Shown: positions 31,413-39,318 of the stretch, piece by piece
How positions within the stretch are numbered: position 1 is the first letter of the stretch
How the letters are laid out: each line of letters starts with the position of its first letter
From: Streptomyces violaceoruber
Lineage (GTDB): Bacteria; Actinomycetota; Actinomycetes; Streptomycetales; Streptomycetaceae
Assembly (NCBI GenBank): GCA_000720805.1
Contig: JODI01000112.1
Coordinates: 1-39,904 of the forward strand
Reading direction: 5' to 3'
Length of the DNA stretch: 39,904 nt
Position numbers and translations under genes: made by a program
Notes under the pieces: model-generated
The model's database searches: none
Told to the model about the DNA's origin: nothing
The model's input: only the letters and a program-made list of their open reading frames with translations

Positions 31413-31605
31413 ATGACCACAACCGAAGATTTGCCTGCATCCCCATCTTCTCCCATGCCTGATGGGCTGGAGCAACTGGCCCGTACTACATCACCGCAGC
31501 CACTGCCCGACGCTGTCTGTCTGGCCCGGTTTCTTGCCGGTCTGCCGGATCCGCGCGGCCGCCGTGGCCGGCGCTTCCCGCTGGCACCGATCGTGGCGGC
31601 GGCCG
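31413..31605 (+). pseudogene. Transposase N-terminal fragment (ISAs1/DDE_Tnp_1-associated type)
   Basis: ATG 31413; DAVCLARFLAGLPDPRGRRG, then RRFPLAPIVAAAAAG-like sequence, is the N-terminal helper segment of ISAs1-type transposases (consensus LxxVPDPRxRRGxRHxLxxIL). After ~31605 the frame runs antisense through the next gene and the catalytic domain is absent. A dead stub. Confidence 0.65.
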
Positions 31606-31634
31606 CAGGACAAGCCCGCCAAGCCCCCGGTCCG

Positions 31635-32159
31635 CTAACGCCCGGCCCCGTCCACGTTCCATTCCCGAGGCAGTTCCTCGTCGCAGAAGACGCAGACGAA
31701 GTCCTTCTCCCGAACGATGTTCACCTGATCGCAGGCGAGACAGCGCCGGAACACCGCCTCGTGGGTGAAGCCGGAAGGATGATCGATCCCGGCTGCGTCC
31801 AGAGCCTTCGCGACGGCCGGCCACGAGCTGACGTCCGGGCAGTATCCGGTCGACTGGTTACTCACCTCACCGACCACCCACTGTCCGGACTCCTCGCGGA
31901 AGCTCATCTCCCCGGCACCCAGAACGGGGCCACCGCCAGCACACACCACGTGCTCGCTCCGGCGCGGCGCCAGCCGCAGCACACCCGCCGGGTCGATGAC
32001 GAACGTGAAAGGCTCGGCCAGCTCCACCGCTGCCAGAGTCGAAGCCCAGTCGTCGAAGTCCGCCGCCGAGTGGATGCTTCGGCCCTCAGCCTCCGGCCGG
32101 ACAAGGGTGCGCAGATCAGGCGGTCCCACATACCGATAGCTCCACCCCAGCAAGTTCAT
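31635..32159 (-). CDS. Conserved hypothetical protein with C-terminal zinc ribbon
   Basis: 174 residues from ATG 32159; a TTG three codons upstream is the alternative. NLLGWSYRYVGPPDLRTLVR, LAEPFTFVIDPAGVLRLAPR and ESGQWVVGEVSNQSTGYCPD are segments of a compact alpha/beta domain I recognise as recurrent in Streptomyces without known function. The end has CLACDQVNIVREKDFVCVFC, a C-x2-C-x13-C-x2-C zinc ribbon. Zinc ribbons in this position usually bind nucleic acid or a protein partner. The gene seems intact although both flanks are insertion-sequence debris. Confidence 0.85.
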   Translation of the reverse strand: MNLLGWSYRYVGPPDLRTLVRPEAEGRSIHSAADFDDWASTLAAVELAEPFTFVIDPAGVLRLAPRRSEHVVCAGGGPVLGAGEMSFREESGQWVVGEVSNQSTGYCPDVSSWPAVAKALDAAGIDHPSGFTHEAVFRRCLACDQVNIVREKDFVCVFCDEELPREWNVDGAGR

Positions 32160-32201
32160 GCGGGCCAACGTAATCCCCGCGCGAGGCCGGGGCCTGGGGA
32201 A

Positions 32202-32566
32202 TTACGTGAACTTACCCCTGGGGAATATCGCGAACGTCCGCACGTGCTGGTGGGCGCGGTTGATGGTGGAGTCGACCGAGACGCATTCCACCCGGCCCAC
32301 CGCGTCATCGCGGACCTGGACGTGCTCCAGCAGCTTCGCCCAGGTCCCGTCCGCCTCCCAGCGGGCGAACCGCTCGTAGATGGTGTGCCACGGCCCGTAC
32401 CGCTCGGGCAGATCACGCCATGGAGCCCCGGTCCGCAGCCGCCACGGCACACACCGTTGACCACCTGACGGTGATCGCGCCACGGACGGCCACGCCCGTC
32501 CACCTGCGGCAACAGCGGCTCTATCCGCTCCCACGCAGCGTCCGTCAACTCACCTCGACCTGCCAC
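32202..32566 (-). pseudogene. IS5-family transposase N-terminal half, frameshifted
   Basis: ELTDAAWERIEPLLPQVDGR and RPWRDHRQVVNGV are the standard opening. After a frameshift near 32445 the other frame continues TGAPWRDLPERYGPWHTIYE, RFARWEADGTWAKLLEHVQ and ECVSVDSTINRAHQH, the last containing the first catalytic Asp. The catalytic C-terminal half is missing. Confidence 0.85.
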
Positions 32567-32600
32567 GAGATCAATGATCAGAGTGCCCGTGATTGGACTC

Positions 32601-32879
32601 TCACGCAGGGTCTGGCACGAACCGGCTCAGCCGATAGGTGGTTGGCTGCACCAGACGGCCGCACAGCGTGTCGATCCGGATCATCGCCCCGTCGATTCGT
32701 GCCTCCCGAAGACGGCGCAGATGCGCACGCAACTCCACATGGTCTCGAGTTTCAAAGATCAACTCCCACCGCCCCACGTCTGGCGCAGTGCGAGCAGCAA
32801 GCCGCTGTCTCCCGGCCCCGTGCCGCCGCTTCCTCTTCCCCTGTCCTGGCACCGGCCCAGCATTGCTGGTCGGTGTCAT
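32601..32879 (-). CDS. Hypothetical protein (92 aa)
   Basis: ATG 32879 starts MTPTSNAGPVPGQGKRKRRH; a basic leader is followed by GRWELIFETRDHVELRAHLR, RLREARIDGAMIRIDTLCGR and VQPTTYRLSRFVP. The strand-helix-strand core and basic N-terminus suggest a small nucleic-acid- or membrane-surface-binding protein. I recall similar short actinomycete proteins close to insertion sequences, of unknown function. An in-frame start at 32927 is possible but has a poorer context. Confidence 0.6.
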   Translation of the reverse strand: MTPTSNAGPVPGQGKRKRRHGAGRQRLAARTAPDVGRWELIFETRDHVELRAHLRRLREARIDGAMIRIDTLCGRLVQPTTYRLSRFVPDPA

Positions 32880-32930
32880 GACGGCAAGGTAATTGGACCG
32901 AGCACCACGTCCTCGGTCGGTGATCATTTG

Positions 32931-33735
32931 TCAGACAGGCTCTAGAGCTCCCTCTCTGAACGGAGCCGGGGTCACGCTGAGTTCGCCTGCGAAAGGGCGG
33001 TCCAGGACGAAGACCAGGAGCAGGCTGAAGTCGACGAGTCCCGCGACCGAGGCGACGAAGAGGATCTGGACCCTCAGCTTGCGCATGCCGTAGAGGAACG
33101 TCAGCGGGACGAGGACGAGTGCGCCGCCGAAGGCCAGTACCTGCAGGAGCGGGGGGAGTTCCTGGCGCGCCATGGTGATGCGGGCGCGGCGTTGGGAGGC
33201 GACGTCGTTGAGATGGTTGACGGCCTCCTCGTAGAAGACCTGCTCGTTCTGGCTCTTCGGGTCGTATCGCTGGAGTGTCTCGAAGGCGGACCGGAGGTGG
33301 GTCTCCCTGTCTCCGTAGCGGGGTTTCCGGCGCGGTTCCGGGGCCACTGGTCCTCGACGACCGCGTGGACGTATCCGTTCATCGTGGCGTCGAGCCGAGC
33401 ACGGACCGGCGCCGGGAACGCGGCGGCGTCCCGGGTGATGAGCGCCGCGTCGGTGGGCCTCGGAGGCGACGATGGTCTGGGTTTCCTCCAGTTGGGTCCA
33501 GAGAGTGACGATGACGAAGGCGAGGATGATCCCGTAGATCGCCGAACATGCCGAGCGTCACCCCGACCATCTCGTTGTGTTCGCCGCGGGCCACTGAGGG
33601 GTACCTGCGGCGCAACAGCACACTGCCGCCGACAGCGAGGAGGACTGTCCCCCCGACGATGACGACGATCAGCGTGGAAGTGCTGTAGTGGTTGAGCAGC
33701 CGGAGCGAGACGTGCGGGGATTCCAGAGCGGACAC
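32931..33735 (-). pseudogene. DUF4239-family (bestrophin-like) membrane protein, frameshifted
   Basis: The N-terminus STLIVVIVGGTVLLAVGGSV and GEHNEMVGVTLGMFG are in one frame. AIYGIILAFVIVTLWTQLEE is in a second, followed after another shift by AALITRDAAAFPAPVRARLD. The end is in a third frame: ALQRYDP-like sequence, ASQRRARITMARQELPPLLQ, VLAFGGALVLVPLTFLYGMR and LVFVLDRPFAGELSVTPAPF. All pieces and their order match a full-length DUF4239 protein with four membrane spans, so the gene was recently intact. Three shifts are needed; sequencing error is a possible alternative because the pieces are otherwise well preserved. Confidence 0.8.
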
Positions 33736-33866
33736 GACTCCCCAAACGCGCCGAGTTGATCAGCCGCTACGGGTGCGACCGGCAAGTTCACACCACCGAG
33801 TGAGGGCCCGTCGAGCGTGCGGAGGGGACCGTGGCTCCCTCAGCGCGGGGTGGTCAGCTCCTGGCC

Positions 33867-34628
33867 CTACACGGAGGGCAGTTGGTCGTACATCCGGAAC
33901 GTGTAGGACGCGTCGTACGTCATCAGGTTGCCGCTCGGCGCCGGCAGCCCCAGTCGGCGGTTGAGCGGCCCTGCCAGGGGCCCGCAGTGTTCGGCCGCTG
34001 GGGCGGTGAAGGTGTCGTCGTAGGCCGAGAACTCGATGATCGGCGGATCCTGTGAGACCCACTTGGAGGGGCCCGACCGCTTGAGCTGGAAGTCGACCGG
34101 CGTGCTCGCCCCTACGGTGCAGCCGTGCGGCAGCAGCGGGCTCGACAGCCGCAAGCGCAGGCTGAACTGCCCGGTGTAGAAGTCGGATCGGCCCCCGTAC
34201 TCCGGCTCGATCGCCAGGCGGAGTTGTCGTGGGGGATCACCTGCGGCGGTGCCGGTGAGTCCGCCCGGAACGGGGGTGGGCACGCTGTGCATCGCGCCCC
34301 AGACCTGCGCCTTGGAGGCGTCGGGCATCGGCCCCTCGGCGTGCGTCATGCTGATCGGGGCGAGCGCCACCTCGACCTTCCCCAACGTCAACCGGGGTGC
34401 CGCAGTGTGGACTTCGCACCGCCACAGAGCCGGATCGGCCCCGGCTGGAAGGGCAGGGCAGTCGCTGAAGTCGGTGGCGGACGTCGGGGTGGCGGAACCC
34501 GGGTCCGCGGCGGCGAAGCTCGGGCTGTACGCCCCCAGCAGCCCCGTCAGGGCAGCGGCCCCGGCGAGGGCGAGCGCGGCGCGGCGGGGGAGTGACGGAC
34601 GGCGGCCAATGGGCGTCGTGTTCAACAT
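33867..34628 (-). CDS. Secreted hypothetical protein
   Basis: 253 residues from ATG 34628; an in-frame start at 34658 adds ten residues and is less likely. The N-terminus has Arg pairs and a hydrophobic core (RRAALALAGAAALTGLLGAY) ending in SFAAA, an export signal possibly of Tat type. The mature part has SDCPALPAGADPALWRCEVH and LSSPLLPHGCTVGASTPVDF with four Cys that can pair outside the cell, and a beta-rich body. No catalytic motif. A repeat array upstream suggests control by a two-component regulator. Function unknown. Confidence 0.82.
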   Translation of the reverse strand: MLNTTPIGRRPSLPRRAALALAGAAALTGLLGAYSPSFAAADPGSATPTSATDFSDCPALPAGADPALWRCEVHTAAPRLTLGKVEVALAPISMTHAEGPMPDASKAQVWGAMHSVPTPVPGGLTGTAAGDPPRQLRLAIEPEYGGRSDFYTGQFSLRLRLSSPLLPHGCTVGASTPVDFQLKRSGPSKWVSQDPPIIEFSAYDDTFTAPAAEHCGPLAGPLNRRLGLPAPSGNLMTYDASYTFRMYDQLPSV

Positions 34629-34684
34629 GACCACAGCCTGCTGGCCACGACCGGGCAACCGCCATCGGTGACTCCCCCGCCTCG

Positions 34685-34716
34685 ACCCTGAGCGGACCCT
34701 GACGCCGTGTCAGGGT
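34685..34716 (-). promoter_or_regulatory. 11-base-phased direct repeats and dyad upstream of the secreted-protein gene
   Basis: ACCCTGA occurs at 34685-34691 and 34696-34702, exactly one helical turn apart, the layout bound by OmpR/PhoB-type response regulators. The second copy also forms a perfect 8-base dyad with GTCAGGGT (34709-34716). The block is 57-88 bases upstream of the ATG. Nothing else is recognisable in 34629-34824. Confidence 0.45.
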
Positions 34717-34824
34717 GGTGGGCGATCCTTCCGCGGGTTCACGGGATGCTCTGGACGACGCGTCAGGGGTGCTTGCCAGGGCGCGCCACGCTTCACCACC
34801 CGGATCGGTGACGAATGCGGGGTC

Positions 34825-35019
34825 CTAGCGTGTGGCCGTCATGGCGGCGTAGATCCATGGCGGCGGCGGGGGCCACGCAATGACAGCGGCGGCGATCGCG
34901 GGCACGCCCAGCAGTCCTGACACGCCCAGGATCGCCGTCCATCCGGCCTGTGTCACCCGCTTGGAATGCTCGACCGCGTCCTCGTCCGCGGTGTCGTCGT
35001 ACCAGTCCTGAGCGCTCAT
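34825..35019 (-). CDS. Small single-span membrane protein (64 aa)
   Basis: ATG 35019 has GGAGGGGG five bases upstream, a very strong ribosome binding site; the longer open frame is rejected. A short acidic cytoplasmic leader (MSAQDWYDDTADEDAVEHSK) is followed by GWTAILGVSGLLGVPAIAAA and VIAWPPPPPWIYAAMTATR, one membrane span with a Pro-rich turn. No family recognised. Stand-alone gene. Confidence 0.65.
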   Translation of the reverse strand: MSAQDWYDDTADEDAVEHSKRVTQAGWTAILGVSGLLGVPAIAAAVIAWPPPPPWIYAAMTATR

Positions 35020-35035
35020 GGCACCCCCTCCGGCA

Positions 35036-35167
35036 ATGATAGGCGGTGCCGTCGACGCCGACCGGGCGGGAGGCAAAGCTGACCACCAGCCCTACTACGG
35101 CGCCCGCAAGTCACTGCTCGAAGACCACGCCGAGCACCTGGCCAAGGCGATCAACCACCGTCAGTGA
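35036..35167 (+). CDS. Possible small protein or gene remnant (43 aa)
   Basis: ATG 35036 to TGA 35167. The end HQPYYGARKSLLEDHAEHLA, then KAINHRQ, is a convincing amphipathic helix, but no ribosome binding site is present and the first residues are bland. It may be the 3' end of a larger gene lost by rearrangement. Confidence 0.25.
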   Translation: MIGGAVDADRAGGKADHQPYYGARKSLLEDHAEHLAKAINHRQ

Positions 35168-35278
35168 CGGCATGCACAATGCGTTCATGAGCCACGACTC
35201 AGGCCCGGTGACGTCCTGTTGCTGGAGTGCCCGTTCACTGAGACCGCCGTCACCGGGGTCACCCCTTACTAGGTATCT

Positions 35279-35545
35279 GTGCGGTGGCCGTGGCTGGAAG
35301 TGGACCCGCAGGCCGTGAACATCAGATGGAACGGCCAGAGGGCGCTTCCAACGCCCACGGCCCGCGAGTGGGAGATTTTCCGAACGGAACCGGCGGAGAC
35401 CACACTGAAGCCGGGCGATACCTGCCTGGTGGGAATCCCCGCGACCATGGTGCACGTCCAGGCGGTTCACCGCTTCGATCCGCCCCTGGTCACCGGCATG
35501 CTGCCCCGGCCCGCGTCCTACCTCGAGGTCCTGCAGCAGGGGTGA
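35279..35545 (+). CDS. Hypothetical protein fragment (88 aa)
   Basis: GTG 35279. The frame continues upstream of this start to an in-frame TAG (35271-35273), beyond which the same frame reads RPGDVLLLECPFTETAVTGV. This suggests one gene split by a nonsense mutation. The downstream part reads WPWLEVDPQAVNIRWNGQRA, TAREWEIFRTEPAETTLKPG and ends RPASYLEVLQQG. The upstream PGDVLLLE and downstream KPGDTCLVG segments look like a repeated beta motif. No known family. Confidence 0.4.
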   Translation: MRWPWLEVDPQAVNIRWNGQRALPTPTAREWEIFRTEPAETTLKPGDTCLVGIPATMVHVQAVHRFDPPLVTGMLPRPASYLEVLQQG

Positions 35546-35858
35546 GACCCACGACCCTTCCCTCGAGGACCAGGGCTACACGATCGATCCGGCCGGCGGC
35601 GAACCCGTACGCATCGAGCTGTTCTTCCGTTCTTCCCGGCAGGTGCTCAGGCTGTACTGGGCTGTGAACCCGTCGGCCCAGGAGGGGTCCTGGACCAGGT
35701 CCGCACCCGGCTGATCCAGCTGGTCGGGGAGCTGCGGGCCGCCATGTCGCCGGCTGCTGGAACCTGCCGGACGGTACCCGTGCGCGAGGACTGTTCGTCA
35801 CCCTGCACACGGGCCCGTATACCTGGGCGACAGCCTGACGCGGCACCACCGGCCGGTG
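35546..35858. other. Decayed coding remnants, no intact gene
   Basis: Plus-strand frames contain protein-like pieces: GYTIDPAGGEPVRIELFFRS, SRQVLRLYWAVNPSAQEG, and after a frameshift LDQVRTRLIQLVGELRAAM. They read as one broken gene of unknown type. No start signal survives. Confidence 0.4.
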
Positions 35859-36569
35859 TCAGGCCTCCTGGACCGCAGGGGGTCGGACGTCGGCCGGGTC
35901 CAGGGACAGCGCGGTCTTGGCCATGGCGGCGAACTCGTCGACGAGGATCTCCGTGCGACCGGCCTCCACCTCGTCGAGCACGGTCCGCACGGCGGCGGCC
36001 GGATCGTTCTTGGGCAGCTCCATGCCCGCCATCATGTCGGTGTCCGTCGGGCCCAGGACGACACCGCTGACCAGGGTGTTCTGGGCGGCGAGTTCGAGCC
36101 GGACGCAGTTGGTCAGGCTCCAGGCCGCGGCCTTGGCCGTGTTGTACGCGCCGGCGTGCTCACCGCCGACCCAGGACGCCACCGACAGCATGTTCACGAG
36201 CGCGCCGCCACCGCCCGCCCGCAGGACCGGTGCGAAGGCACGCACCATGTTCAGCAGGCCGAAATAGTTGGTCTCCATCTCCAGCCGGATCCTGTCCATG
36301 TCGCCGATGACCAGATCCGTGAAGGTCGCGATGCCCGCGTTGTTGACCAGCAGGGTCACATCGCCGGCCGCCGCGGCCGCGGCGGCGACGGATTTCGGGT
36401 CGGTGATGTCCAGCGGCAGCACCTCCACCCCCGGCACGTCGACGCTCTCGGGACGGCGCGCCGCGGCGTACACCTTGGCCGCGCCCCTCTCCAGCAGCTG
36501 AGTGGCGAAGTGGCGGCCCAGGCCCCGCCCGGCACCGGTGACGAGGGCGACGGAGTCGGCGATCTGCAT
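35859..36569 (-). CDS. Short-chain dehydrogenase/reductase
   Basis: 236 residues from ATG 36569, preceded by AAAGG; the longer frame (36638) would cover the promoter. TGAGRGLG at residues 11-18 is the nucleotide-binding loop, and AARRPESVDVPGVEVLPLDI follows with Arg residues favouring NADP. Then come LLVNNAGIATF, the catalytic Ser in NMLSVASWVGG, Tyr-Lys in AYNTAKAAAWSL, and GPTDTDMMAGMELPKNDP. The short, SDR-E-like loop arrangement is common in MerR-controlled Streptomyces SDRs. Substrate unknown. Divergent from a MerR gene. Confidence 0.92.
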   Translation of the reverse strand: MQIADSVALVTGAGRGLGRHFATQLLERGAAKVYAAARRPESVDVPGVEVLPLDITDPKSVAAAAAAAGDVTLLVNNAGIATFTDLVIGDMDRIRLEMETNYFGLLNMVRAFAPVLRAGGGGALVNMLSVASWVGGEHAGAYNTAKAAAWSLTNCVRLELAAQNTLVSGVVLGPTDTDMMAGMELPKNDPAAAVRTVLDEVEAGRTEILVDEFAAMAKTALSLDPADVRPPAVQEA

Positions 36570-36637
36570 GTCGGTAAGCCTTTGTGCGTAGGGATGTGGG
36601 TACGGAAAGCCCGGCGTCCTGAACGGAACGCCGAGCA

Positions 36638-36668
36638 CCGCTACGCTAGAACCTCACGCCGACGTCAA
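36638..36668 (-). promoter_or_regulatory. Candidate MerR-type promoter of the SDR gene
   Basis: On the minus strand TTGACG (36668-36663) and TAGCGG (36643-36638) are separated by 19 bases, the overlong spacer typical of promoters that MerR activators untwist. A neat spacer dyad is not obvious, so this is tentative. Confidence 0.35.
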
Positions 36669-36707
36669 CTTCAAGTCCATGTGACGGACGACTCTCGGGA
36701 GGCCCAG

Positions 36708-37076
36708 GTGCGGATCGGGGAACTCGCGGCGCGAGCCGGGGTCAGCACCCGCGCCCTGCGCTATTACGAAGAGAAGGATCTGCTCATCTCGACCCGCACC
36801 TCCGGCGGACAGCGCCTGTACGGCGACACGGACGTCGATCGGGTCAGGCTCATCCAGCAGTTGTACGCCGCCGGGCTGCGCAGCGGGACGGTCCGCGAGA
36901 TCCTGCGCCTCTACATGGGCACCGGCGAGGACGGCCCGGACCCGGTCGCGCTGCTCTCCGCGGAACGCGCCCGGATCGACCGGCAGATCACCGATCTGCT
37001 GGAGGTCCGGGCGCGCCTCGACCAGATCCTGGCCGGTGACCCCGCCTGCCGTTACTCCCCGTCCCGCACCGACTGA
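36708..37076 (+). CDS. MerR-family transcriptional regulator
   Basis: 122 residues from GTG 36708, with GGGAGG six bases upstream; an in-frame GTG at 36681 is less likely. RIGELAARAGVSTRALRYYE is the exact MerR helix-turn-helix and wing start, followed by TSGGQRLYGDTDVDRVRLIQ. A coiled dimerisation helix comes next (ERARIDRQITDLLEVRARLD). A single Cys near the C-terminus (GDPACRYSP) could take part in sensing, but there is no Cys cluster as in metal sensors. Most likely controls the divergent SDR gene. Confidence 0.93.
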   Translation: MRIGELAARAGVSTRALRYYEEKDLLISTRTSGGQRLYGDTDVDRVRLIQQLYAAGLRSGTVREILRLYMGTGEDGPDPVALLSAERARIDRQITDLLEVRARLDQILAGDPACRYSPSRTD

Positions 37077-37121
37077 CCGGAGCCGCGCCGCAACCGCAGC
37101 GTTACTACAATAGAGGTCGTC

Positions 37122-37562
37122 TCATTTGGTGAGTCTGCGGTAGCAGATGAGGCTGCAGGCGATTGCGGTGAAGGCCAGGAAGTGTTCGGCCTTGCGTTCG
37201 TAGCGGCGGTGCAAACGGCGGCAGCCGCCGAGCCAGGACATCGTGCGCTCGATCGTCCAGCGGTGCCGGCCGAGCCGGGTGGAGAACTCGACGCCCTTGC
37301 GGGCGATGCGGTGCCGGATGCCTCGCTTGCGTAGCCATCGGTGCAGGTGGTCGTAGTCGTAGCCCTTGTCCGCATGCAGCTTGGCGGGCCGTCGTCTGCG
37401 CGGGCCACGGCGGGAGCGGAGGGGCGGGATGCCGCGCACGAGCGGCTCGAGCGCCTGGCTGTCGTGCAGGTTGGCGCCGGAGACCCCGATCGAGAGGGGT
37501 AAACCGGTCCGCTCGGCGATCAACTGGATCTTCGAGCCCTTCTTGCCCCGATCCACAGACAT
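37122..37562 (-). pseudogene. IS5-family transposase, C-terminal part (5'-truncated)
   Basis: The frame reads VDRGKKGSKIQLIAERTGLP, VSGANLHDSQALEPLVRGIP, AKLHADKGYDYDHLHRWLRK (second catalytic Asp), GRHRWTIERTMSWLGGCRRL (catalytic Glu) and ends LICYRRLTK. The N-terminal third is missing beyond ~37562, where unrelated sequence begins. The bases after the stop (TGAGACGACCTCTA on the minus strand) match the left-edge copy. It is the inverted partner of the element at the window start. Confidence 0.88.
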
Positions 37563-37651
37563 CCCACGCGTTTGTTTCGTCAAGTGTCGGCGTACACACC
37601 GACGTGCTCAGCCGCGTACGGATGTACGTGCTCACCTCCCGGCCAGATTGA

Positions 37652-38308
37652 TCAAGGGAACTTGATGGGAGGTTGCGCTCTCCGGAGCGGCCCTCGGTGG
37701 TGGGCTGAGCGGATGAGGACGGAGACCAGGACAGCCAGGTCAGCTGCGCCGGCAGCGTCGTCTGCGTAGCGCGTGGTCTGCAAGGGGCCAGTCTGATCCA
37801 GCCGGACTCCCTCCAGCTCCAGGACATAGGCGAGGGTGAGCATGGCGAGGCGGGCATTGCCATCGGTGAAGGGGTGGAAGAAGGCCACATCCAGGTAGGC
37901 CCTGGCCGCGCGGGAGGCCAGGGGGACTTGGCGGTCGGCGCTGTCGCGCAGGCAACGCGCAAAATTCCGCTGGGTGTGTGGCGTGAGTGCGTAGCGTTCC
38001 CGGCCGCCCTTGGCGAAGGCATCGCCTTGCCGGAACGCAACCTCTGGCATGCCGAGGACAAACCGCTGCCACTCAGCCAGAAGCGCGCAGGTGAGGGGGC
38101 GCTTGTGGGAGGCGTCTGCGCGCGACTGAGCCAGCGCCGCTCGCAATCGGTCGGCTCGAGCCGGATCCGAGGAACGGCCCCCCGCATCGCACCAGGTGCC
38201 GAAGCCGTCCACGGTCGCCTCGACTGGGGCCGGTGTCTCACCTGCCGCGGAAGTCCAGTCGATCTGGTTCCTGACATGGCACCAGTCGGTCAAGGCGTCA
38301 GCGGTCAC
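37652..38308 (-). CDS. Fic/Doc-domain protein
   Basis: 218 residues, GTG 38308 with GGAGAG upstream. The Fic core is FFHPFTDGNARLAMLTL: catalytic His, Asp and Asn are present, with GNAR in place of the usual GNGR, as in many actinomycete members. The flap region LTPHTQRNFARCLRDSA precedes it. Fic enzymes transfer AMP, UMP or phosphate to protein targets. I see no certain inhibitory (S/T)xxxE(G/N) helix in the protein. Its start overlaps the stop of the upstream 252-residue gene by 11 bases, so that partner may be its regulator or antitoxin, or vice versa. The downstream flank is the truncated IS5. Confidence 0.85.
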   Translation of the reverse strand: MTADALTDWCHVRNQIDWTSAAGETPAPVEATVDGFGTWCDAGGRSSDPARADRLRAALAQSRADASHKRPLTCALLAEWQRFVLGMPEVAFRQGDAFAKGGRERYALTPHTQRNFARCLRDSADRQVPLASRAARAYLDVAFFHPFTDGNARLAMLTLAYVLELEGVRLDQTGPLQTTRYADDAAGAADLAVLVSVLIRSAHHRGPLRRAQPPIKFP

Positions 38309-39056
38309 GGTAAGGCTGCTCTCCGGTCAGGCCTACGGCAAGGTCCTCGCCCACGGTGTCGACCAGGGTCCGCGACGGTTCCGTCCAGCTCTCGAACCGT
38401 CCACCGATTGCGGTCTCGACCGCGTCCTTCGCGCTTTCCGGCCCCATGCCCGTAGAAGAGAGGAACCACGTCAGCACCGTGTGGCAGAGCCCGTACCAGC
38501 CGCATTCGGCACCCGTGCGGTCCACCACCACTGTCACCAACCGGGTAGCCGCCCGTTCCAGGTGCCAGCTGCGCTCCTCGGCGGCCGCTCCAGCGGGCGG
38601 TGCCAACCGAGCGAACCGCTCGGCCAGCTCCTCCAGCCAGTCGCGCCACTCCAACAGCGACGCAATCACCTTGGCGGCCGTCGCTGCGGGTTCGCCTATC
38701 GAATGGGAGGCGCAGCACCAGCTGGTGACGATGCCACCGCCGCCGCCCTCGCCAACCGCCCAATGCCATCCGCAGGCCCACTGGCCGTATCGGGCTGCCA
38801 GAAGCACCGTGACCTCGGTGGTGAAGCGATGATTCGCTTCCCACCCGGCATCGGCAGGAGGCACCATCGAGGCGATCGCTGAGGTGACCTGAGAGTCCTC
38901 CTCATCGTTCCAGGTGAAGGCAATGAGATCGGGATCGACCGCAGACCATGGCAACCAGGCCGGAGCCAGCTCGTCATTGATGGCCGTGGCGTTCCTCCAG
39001 AACCGGGCAGGGTAGGGCAACTGAGCGATCGTGCCAAAGCCTCGCGGCTTTGTCAT
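38298..39056 (-). CDS. Hypothetical partner of the Fic protein (252 aa)
   Basis: ATG 39056 with only a weak ribosome binding site; insertion debris lies directly upstream, so the native promoter may be lost. Segments: LPYPARFWRNATAINDELAP, PWSAVDPDLIAFTWNDEEDS, ACGWHWAVGEGGGGG, WRDWLEELAERFARLAPP, CGWYGLCHTVLTWFLSSTGM and GRFESWTEPSRTLVDTVGED. Trp-rich, acidic, soluble, with several helices. No known domain. Overlap with the Fic gene implies co-translation and a functional link. Confidence 0.8.
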   Translation of the reverse strand: MTKPRGFGTIAQLPYPARFWRNATAINDELAPAWLPWSAVDPDLIAFTWNDEEDSQVTSAIASMVPPADAGWEANHRFTTEVTVLLAARYGQWACGWHWAVGEGGGGGIVTSWCCASHSIGEPAATAAKVIASLLEWRDWLEELAERFARLAPPAGAAAEERSWHLERAATRLVTVVVDRTGAECGWYGLCHTVLTWFLSSTGMGPESAKDAVETAIGGRFESWTEPSRTLVDTVGEDLAVGLTGEQPYRDR

Positions 39057-39059
39057 ACA

Positions 39060-39318
39060 AGTTTCCGCGCCGCCGATCTACTTCCATGGCGCACATGCCC
39101 GGTGAGCTGGTCAGAGAGGCGAATGCCCACACGGAGCCGACGGCGGCAAACCGCTGATTCTTGACCCGGCGGCTCATCACTGTGCAGCTCTTGCCGCTCG
39201 CCCGAGTGACCGGTGCACTGCCGGCATAGGCCTTCAAAGATCCGGCGGTCGCAAACCGGGCCCGGTCGTCGCCGATCTCGGCAAGGACCCGGGCGCCGGT
39301 TAAGGACCCCAGCATGGT
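39060..39318 (-). pseudogene. IS110-family transposase, C-terminal fragment
   Basis: LGSLTGARVLAEIGDDRARF, AGSLKAYAGSAPVTRASGKS, VMSRRVKNQRFAAVGSVWAF, ASLTSSPG and DRRRG are the Transposase_20 domain of IS110 enzymes. The catalytic Ser lies in this domain (SAPVTRASGKS region). The end of the protein and all of the N-terminal DEDD domain are missing. The frame is fused without a stop to the integrase fragment upstream. Confidence 0.85.

Noticed and set aside
32893..33745. Plus-strand open frames over the DUF4239 region
   Set aside because: They lack family-like sequence, while the minus-strand pieces match DUF4239 in order.
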